64,000 nucleotides of DNA from Elysia chlorotica. Lineage: Eukaryota; Mollusca; Gastropoda; Plakobranchidae. Within the stretch, counting starts at the first letter, position 1, and every line of letters begins with the position of its first letter. Below, piece by piece: positions 59,238 to 64,000 of this stretch. The notes beneath the pieces were generated by a model. It was not told the origin of the DNA, made no database searches, and worked only from the letters and a program-made list of their open reading frames with translations. Where the stretch lies: the NCBI GenBank assembly GCA_003991915.1, contig RQTK01000314.1, positions 136,311 through 200,310 of the forward strand, in the 5' to 3' direction. The translations under genes and the position numbers were made by a program.

Positions 59238-60500
59238 GAGTTGAGTTGAGTTGGTTTAATGTCTAACATCAGCACCATACAGGCTATAATTATTTTTGAC
59301 GGACCCCAAGACTGACGTCTGACAATTTTATGTCGAGACTGGGCGTGGATACCATAACTCCTGTCTCAGCCAGACAACTAAAATTGACACCAGCCCAACA
59401 ACTTGAACAAGAAGGAAGCGTTAATCTCCAGGGCTCGAACCTTGCGTCGGAAGCTGATGTTCTTCCCCAGGGCCAAGGAGTCCCCCAGTGAGAGAGAGAA
59501 TTAGCGCGAAAGAAATTAGAGACAATGAGAGGAACGCAAGCCATAGATGATAGAGAGCGAAAGAGTGAGACAGAGAGACAGACACAGATAGACAAACAGA
59601 AATTGACACAGAGCTTGGCGTGCAGACTGACAGACAAGAGAGAGAGCAAGAGACAGGCCGGAAGATTCGTAGAAAGATAGAGAGAGAGAGAAAGAGAGAG
59701 AGAGAGTGAGCGAGCAAGCGAGAGAGAGAGAGAGAGAGAAGAAAACCATCAAATTAAAGAGTGAAAGAGAGAAGAAGAAGCGGAACGAAGAAGAAGAAAA
59801 AGAAGAAGATGAAAAGAAAGATAAGGCAGTCTATCGAAAATGACTGCACGCAGCTAATTTGGAACTATTTGGTGAGTCCATTGTCGATTGTGAAGTTGTA
59901 CATTAGATAGAAATCTTATTATGTCCATTTTTTTAAGCTAAATTTACGGATTTTTACGTTTTCAGTATTTTCCTGATTTTCTTTTTTACATTCACAACAA
60001 TTTTGGGGGTAATTTGCAATTTTTTGCAGAAGAGGCCGAAAATTGTGTCCTCAAATTTGCCATTTGCGTCAGCAAAAAACTACAAAGTGTCCATATATCA
60101 ACATGAATATGAGAAAAAAATCAGAACTTTACTGAGACTGATTATAATTAATATTTGTACTTTTTACTAATCTTGTCCTATTTCAGGGTCTCCTCTTTTT
60201 TTTCCTCTTGGAAAAATAAAAATAACCTTATAATATTCCTGTGACAATAAAGGCATAATCAAAGAAAAATTGTCTTTGGTTATTCAAACAGGAAAAATAA
60301 TGAGAATCTGTTTCTTACATCAAATGACAAGGAAAAACAAATTAAATATAAACATAAATAGGATTGGGAATGTAAAAACAAACAACAAAAAAAAAAAAAC
60401 ATTATCAGATTATTTAAAAAATCTCTTAAAATTTAAATGGTGTAAAAGAATATTTAAAGTCCTGTGCCATGATTGAAAAAGAAATCTTGGGATATTTTCC
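57500..60500. other. Intergenic region between tandem arrays and the JmjC gene
   Basis: AT-rich, with a (TA)n run at 57768-57790, GA-rich tracts at 59197-59236 and 59640-59820, and one SINE. No frame that I can relate to a protein. Confidence 0.6.
59233..59485 (-). mobile_element. SINE family 1, most complete copy
   Basis: Minus strand: head with ACGCAAGGTTCGAGCCCTGG, body with TTGTCTGGCTGAGACAGGAG and AATTGTCAGACGTCAGTCTT, and 3' end TTAAACCAACTCAACTCAAC, a short tandem tail. Flanked by a (GA)n tract. Confidence 0.8.
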
Positions 60501-60503
60501 ACG

Positions 60504-60585
60504 CTACAACAAGTTGTAATACTGCGGGTTAACATCCAGTTTGCACTCAGGGCATGGAAACTCCTTCGTCAAAAATGGTTTATAC
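60504..60585 (-). CDS. JmjC gene last exon
   Basis: Completes the Trp of NFW, then YKPFLTKEFPCPECKLDVNP and QYYNLL, stop TAG. CPEC forms a CxxC pair. Confidence 0.85.
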
Positions 60586-63500
60586 CTGCGAAAACATAAA
60601 GTACATAAAAACCAAAGAACCATTTCTGATTTATATGAGCTTAGTGATTGAAAAACATGTATATGTATACAAAAACTATACATTATCATAAATACATTTT
60701 ATTGCAAATTGTTTCACAGTTTAAAAAATGTGAGCGTAAATGGACTAAGCTTTTGGTGGTATAAGGCAATTTCTGTACATATACTGATATAGAAAAGACC
60801 AATTCTCTACATATACTGATATAGAAAAGACCACTGTTGAGGCATGATTGGCTTGAAACTTGTTGGACACTCAGTTAAACAAGAATTAAAACATGTGGTT
60901 CAAACAAATCAAAGTAGCTTTGAAATATTTGTTCTTGTGTGGAACTATATATTTATGTGCATTTCATTTTATCTTTCTTAAGACTTCTCACAAGGTGAAG
61001 GGAATCTAAATATTTAATGCAACAGCTTTCAGCATAATAAATTAAATATTGGAATAATCACAAGGCCTAATGAAAGCTCCAATCCCATGGAATTTTAAGA
61101 GCAAACGAACATGATTTTCTCATCCCTCTTATTACTTCTATACATTCTAAAAATGAATATATACATTAACTTTGTCACTGCATAGATATAGGTGTATATA
61201 ATTATGTGTATCATTAATATTAAAAGAGAGTTCACCTATTGTCATAATGGTAACATTTCTTGATATTTGAAATATTTATACATTTAATTCTGTCAGAGTA
61301 AGATAGATTCTGCCTCCTATAAAAACAATACACACCAGAAATTTACAGCCAGATTCCGGTGTTGTGATATGTTTGGTGTAGATTGCACCTCGTGCCACCA
61401 AAAGGCAGGCATGAATAACACCTCCCCTTCTTTTATAGAGCACTTCATTGGCCGTGTGTCTGCAAAGAGTGGAAATCGCTGGAAAACAGGAGAAGAGTAA
61501 AAGTAAATGAATGACAATGCTTTTTCTTTAATAGATTCCATGTACAAAATTATTATTGCGTTGCAACTTGGTGAGTACAAGCTAACTAGTTTCACATGAT
61601 CAATTTTCAAAATAATCGTGTCCACGACACAACAAACTCGGACTCAAAGAACAACAAACAGATAAAAAATCCCCAATCTTTCCTCTTCTTTGTCTTTAGT
61701 AAACTTTCTTAGGTCCAACAAACTAATCCCATACCCATCCTCGGATTCAGTGAACAAGACGTGTGCATGCCAGACATTAAATCTAGTTTAAAATTAGACA
61801 CAAAATATTTGTCAGCTCATCCTTAAAGAATAACACTGCCCCACTGAAAACCTAACAGCGAAGGAAGGGTTGGGAGGAGCAGGGGCAGCCAATGGCCGAT
61901 CGCCAAGAAAGATAATAGATCAAAGAGATAAAGCCACCAGTTTGAAACCTTGTGTGTGTGAGATTGTGCATGAGGCATAAGGAAATGTAGGTATAGGGGT
62001 GGGAAGTGCGATTGTCTCAACACCAAAGCACTGAACCACACATAGCTTCAACAAACCTTGCATTCAACAAACTATTAAAAATAAACCAGCAAGTTCATTG
62101 AGTCCGAGGTGTCCTGTACAGTGATGTCTACCAATGCAGGAAGAGAGAGGGAAAGTATAATATTAACCTGGGAGTCCAACTGATTGGAGTATCTAAAATT
62201 CTAGATGCAATTTCCGATTTATTTTTTAGCGGAAGCAGAATCTTCAGCTGACTTGTGAAACAACTCCAGTCTCACCTCCAGATCCGGTTTCTTCAGATCA
62301 ACAGGGGACATCACCATGGATGTGCTGTCCAGTAAGTGTCTGCGGTGGAAGAAGCCGGTGCTTTCATTGAAAGTGAATTGTGCCTCTTGGATGTGACCTT
62401 CATACAGACGCTCATTATGATGAGGTTCAAACAGCGTGACATGCTTTTCTCCGCTTATCTGGTAAAAAACAGATATTTAGAATTATGGAATTAAAAAAAA
62501 AAAATCTTCTGCAACTCTAAAAAAACAAAGTATGTACCTCAAAAGAGGAATGGGAACCAAAGAAGAGAAATGTAAAAGAATTGAGACCCCAAAACGTAGG
62601 CCTACATGTATTTCAAGCTTCATTTGAATGTTAATTCTACAATGATCTAAAAATCTGCACTTTCAACAATCAAAGCAAACTTTGTCATAGCTGTATTTGT
62701 GCACAAACTTAATCCTTTGTGGACAAAAAAAAAAAAAACAAACACCAAAACTCATCACTACTATCTAGACTAAGTAAGCTTGAATATCATAGAATATTTT
62801 TCGAACTTATATATGGATTGTACGAGGAATCGGTAAAGATACATCCTACTTTTTTGATGATGTAATTTAAGTATATATTTAATAATTCATGGTTCTGAAG
62901 AAACGATTTTCAAAAATTCATCAAACTTGATCATTAAAATATTAAATAATGCCTGTCTGCTTACTCGCCTGAAGGCTTATCTAGAAATCCTTTGAGGATT
63001 GAAAATGTAGAACAATACTCAATACAGGGTTTCTTTTTTTTTTTTTAATCTGGGGCCCTTTGACTTTGATGGTTCATCTTAAGTCCCTTATGAATCATGT
63101 GATATTCTCTATATTTTTTCAGAATACCACATCTCTCACTTGTCTATAGATCAAATATGATATTATGAGAAATTTCCAAGCTTGATTTATAAATCTAATT
63201 AAAAGAAAAAAGCATGAACTAAATTTGAAACTTATTCTACCTGACACAATAAATTATCGAAAGGGTCGAAATGAAGCTTTCCCAGGGTGTTACCATCACT
63301 AAGCCAAATGTTGAGACTTGCGAGCTCCAACATGTTTATGAACTCTAGTTCTTTAATATCTGACTTCAGCTCAGGAAAATAATCAGCAATTGAAGAATAC
63401 TCCAAATATGCTGACATGTTGGCTGTATTACCCCTTGAAATATTTTCAATTAAATCCAAAAATTCAGAGAACAACATGTCTAGGCTTGCTGGCCTCTCAA

Positions 63501-64000
63501 CAACAAGGTCTGGATATGGAAGTTGATCCTCAACCTGCTTTGGTATGTGCGGGTGTTTGTATCTCTCCCATAATGATTTATCTTGGACTCCTTCATATTC
63601 TCCATTGGGAGTTGCTTTCACATGCACTCTTGTTTTTCCATACTTCTCTTTCAGGAAACTCTTTGTCCATTTTTTTAAAGCAATCCATTTGGTTATTGCA
63701 CCAGTGACTATGACTGGTTTTGATAAAGATAAATACTCATGAAAAAAATGATTCTGTGACGGCACTGATATTCTCTCACAGTAGTCATACTGTTCTTCAA
63801 CATATTTAACTTGACAATTTACATTGTCTCCAGTTTTATCAGCCATTACACATTGGCTCTGTTCATGGTTAAATGAAAAGCTAGAGGGAAACATATCATC
63901 ATTTTCGGTGTTTTGATTTGATTTTGAGGGAATATGATATAAATTTTCCAAAATTTCATTCCGATGAAGACCTTTAATGTTTATTGATCCATCTACATTT
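60504..64000 (-). CDS. JMJD7-like JmjC (cupin_8) Fe(II)/2-oxoglutarate oxygenase, 3' part of gene
   Basis: Minus-strand exons in order: >64000-63241, 62458-62276, 61478-61336, 60585-60504, with compatible phases (0, 0, 2) and stop TAG at 60504-60506. The frame is open to the window edge, so the start lies outside. Cupin_8/JmjC proteins hydroxylate protein residues or related substrates using Fe(II) and 2-oxoglutarate. Iron ligands are visible: HxD in KLHFDPFDNLLCQ and the distal His in MPAFWWHEVQS. KPVIVTGAITKW and SGEKHVTLFEP follow the family pattern, and AVNFWY near the end matches JMJD7. Human JMJD7 is a lysyl hydroxylase of about 316 residues; this protein has at least 388 and a longer N-terminal part. 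The acidic Cys-containing C-terminus (FPCPECKLDVNPQYYNLL) is not one I know from JMJD7, so the substrate is open. Confidence 0.85.
61336..61478 (-). CDS. JmjC exon: distal iron-binding His
   Basis: Acceptor CTCTTCTCCTGTTTTCCAG. Encodes RFPLFADTRPMKCSIKEGEV then LFMPAFWWHEVQS to NLAVNFW; donor GTGTGT. EGE.LF.PA.W.H is the second half of the JmjC metal site. Confidence 0.93.
62276..62458 (-). CDS. JmjC exon: central barrel
   Basis: 61 codons, phase 0. ISGEKHVTLFEPHHNERLYE to SPVDLKKPDLE; donor GTGAGA. Confidence 0.92.
63241..64000 (-). CDS. JmjC exon: N-terminal part and HxD, open to window end
   Basis: Open from the edge (NVDGSINIKGLHRNEILENL) through KPVIVTGAITKWIALKKWT and WLSDGNTLGKLHFDPFDN to LLCQ before GTAGAA. 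No in-frame stop and no acceptor that I would prefer, so the true 5' boundary is unknown. Confidence 0.88.

Overview
The window is intron-rich, repeat-rich animal nuclear DNA. There are no prokaryotic-style operons. Coding exons are short, bounded by GT..AG sites, and separated by kilobase introns full of microsatellites, minisatellites, tRNA-derived SINEs, MITE-like foldbacks and a decayed non-LTR retrotransposon. Gene content (one BRSK/SAD kinase, one Caprin, one JmjC oxygenase) and repeat style suggest a lophotrochozoan, most likely a gastropod mollusc. That taxonomic guess is inference. A 133-base run of N marks an assembly gap in a BRSK intron.

Region 1 (about 1.0-24.2 kb, plus strand): the 3' two-thirds of a BRSK (SAD-1 family) kinase gene. 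I traced 14 exons with compatible splice phases, from the last part of the kinase domain to the stop at 24188-24190. The main chain sums to 2394 nt (797 codons plus stop). A 948-nt exon and a 45-nt exon are both phase-symmetric and look like cassettes. The 5' exons lie before the window.

Region 2 (24.2-33.3 kb): convergent intergenic/3'-UTR space. It holds a ~1.2-kb foldback element, a ~31-bp minisatellite array, a possible piggyBac remnant, and a perfect 18-bp hairpin near the Caprin 3' end.

Region 3 (33.3-51.3 kb, minus strand): a complete Caprin gene. Its 14 coding exons sum to 2238 nt (745 codons plus stop), covering a coiled-coil HR1 region, a G3BP-binding-type FIQ motif, Q-rich linkers and a C-terminal RGG box. 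One intron carries a Tigger/pogo-like element with intact ends.

Region 4 (51.3-57.5 kb): a rearranged upstream region. The Caprin first coding exon and its GC-rich promoter-like block are present again in inverted arrangement around a decayed RTE-like LINE, followed by three different tandem arrays.

Region 5 (60.5-64 kb, minus strand): the 3' part of a JMJD7-like JmjC oxygenase gene that runs off the window edge.

Most unusual is a recurring theme in BRSK: tandem repeats built out of its own exon-intron boundaries. A 91-bp repeat carries five copies of one exon's 3' splice site and first codons. A 39-bp in-frame repeat carries a dozen copies of another exon's end with its 5' splice site, inside a perfect duplication of that exon. 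A third minisatellite abuts a further acceptor. BRSK and Caprin have related neuronal roles in other animals, but nothing here shows that they are co-regulated.
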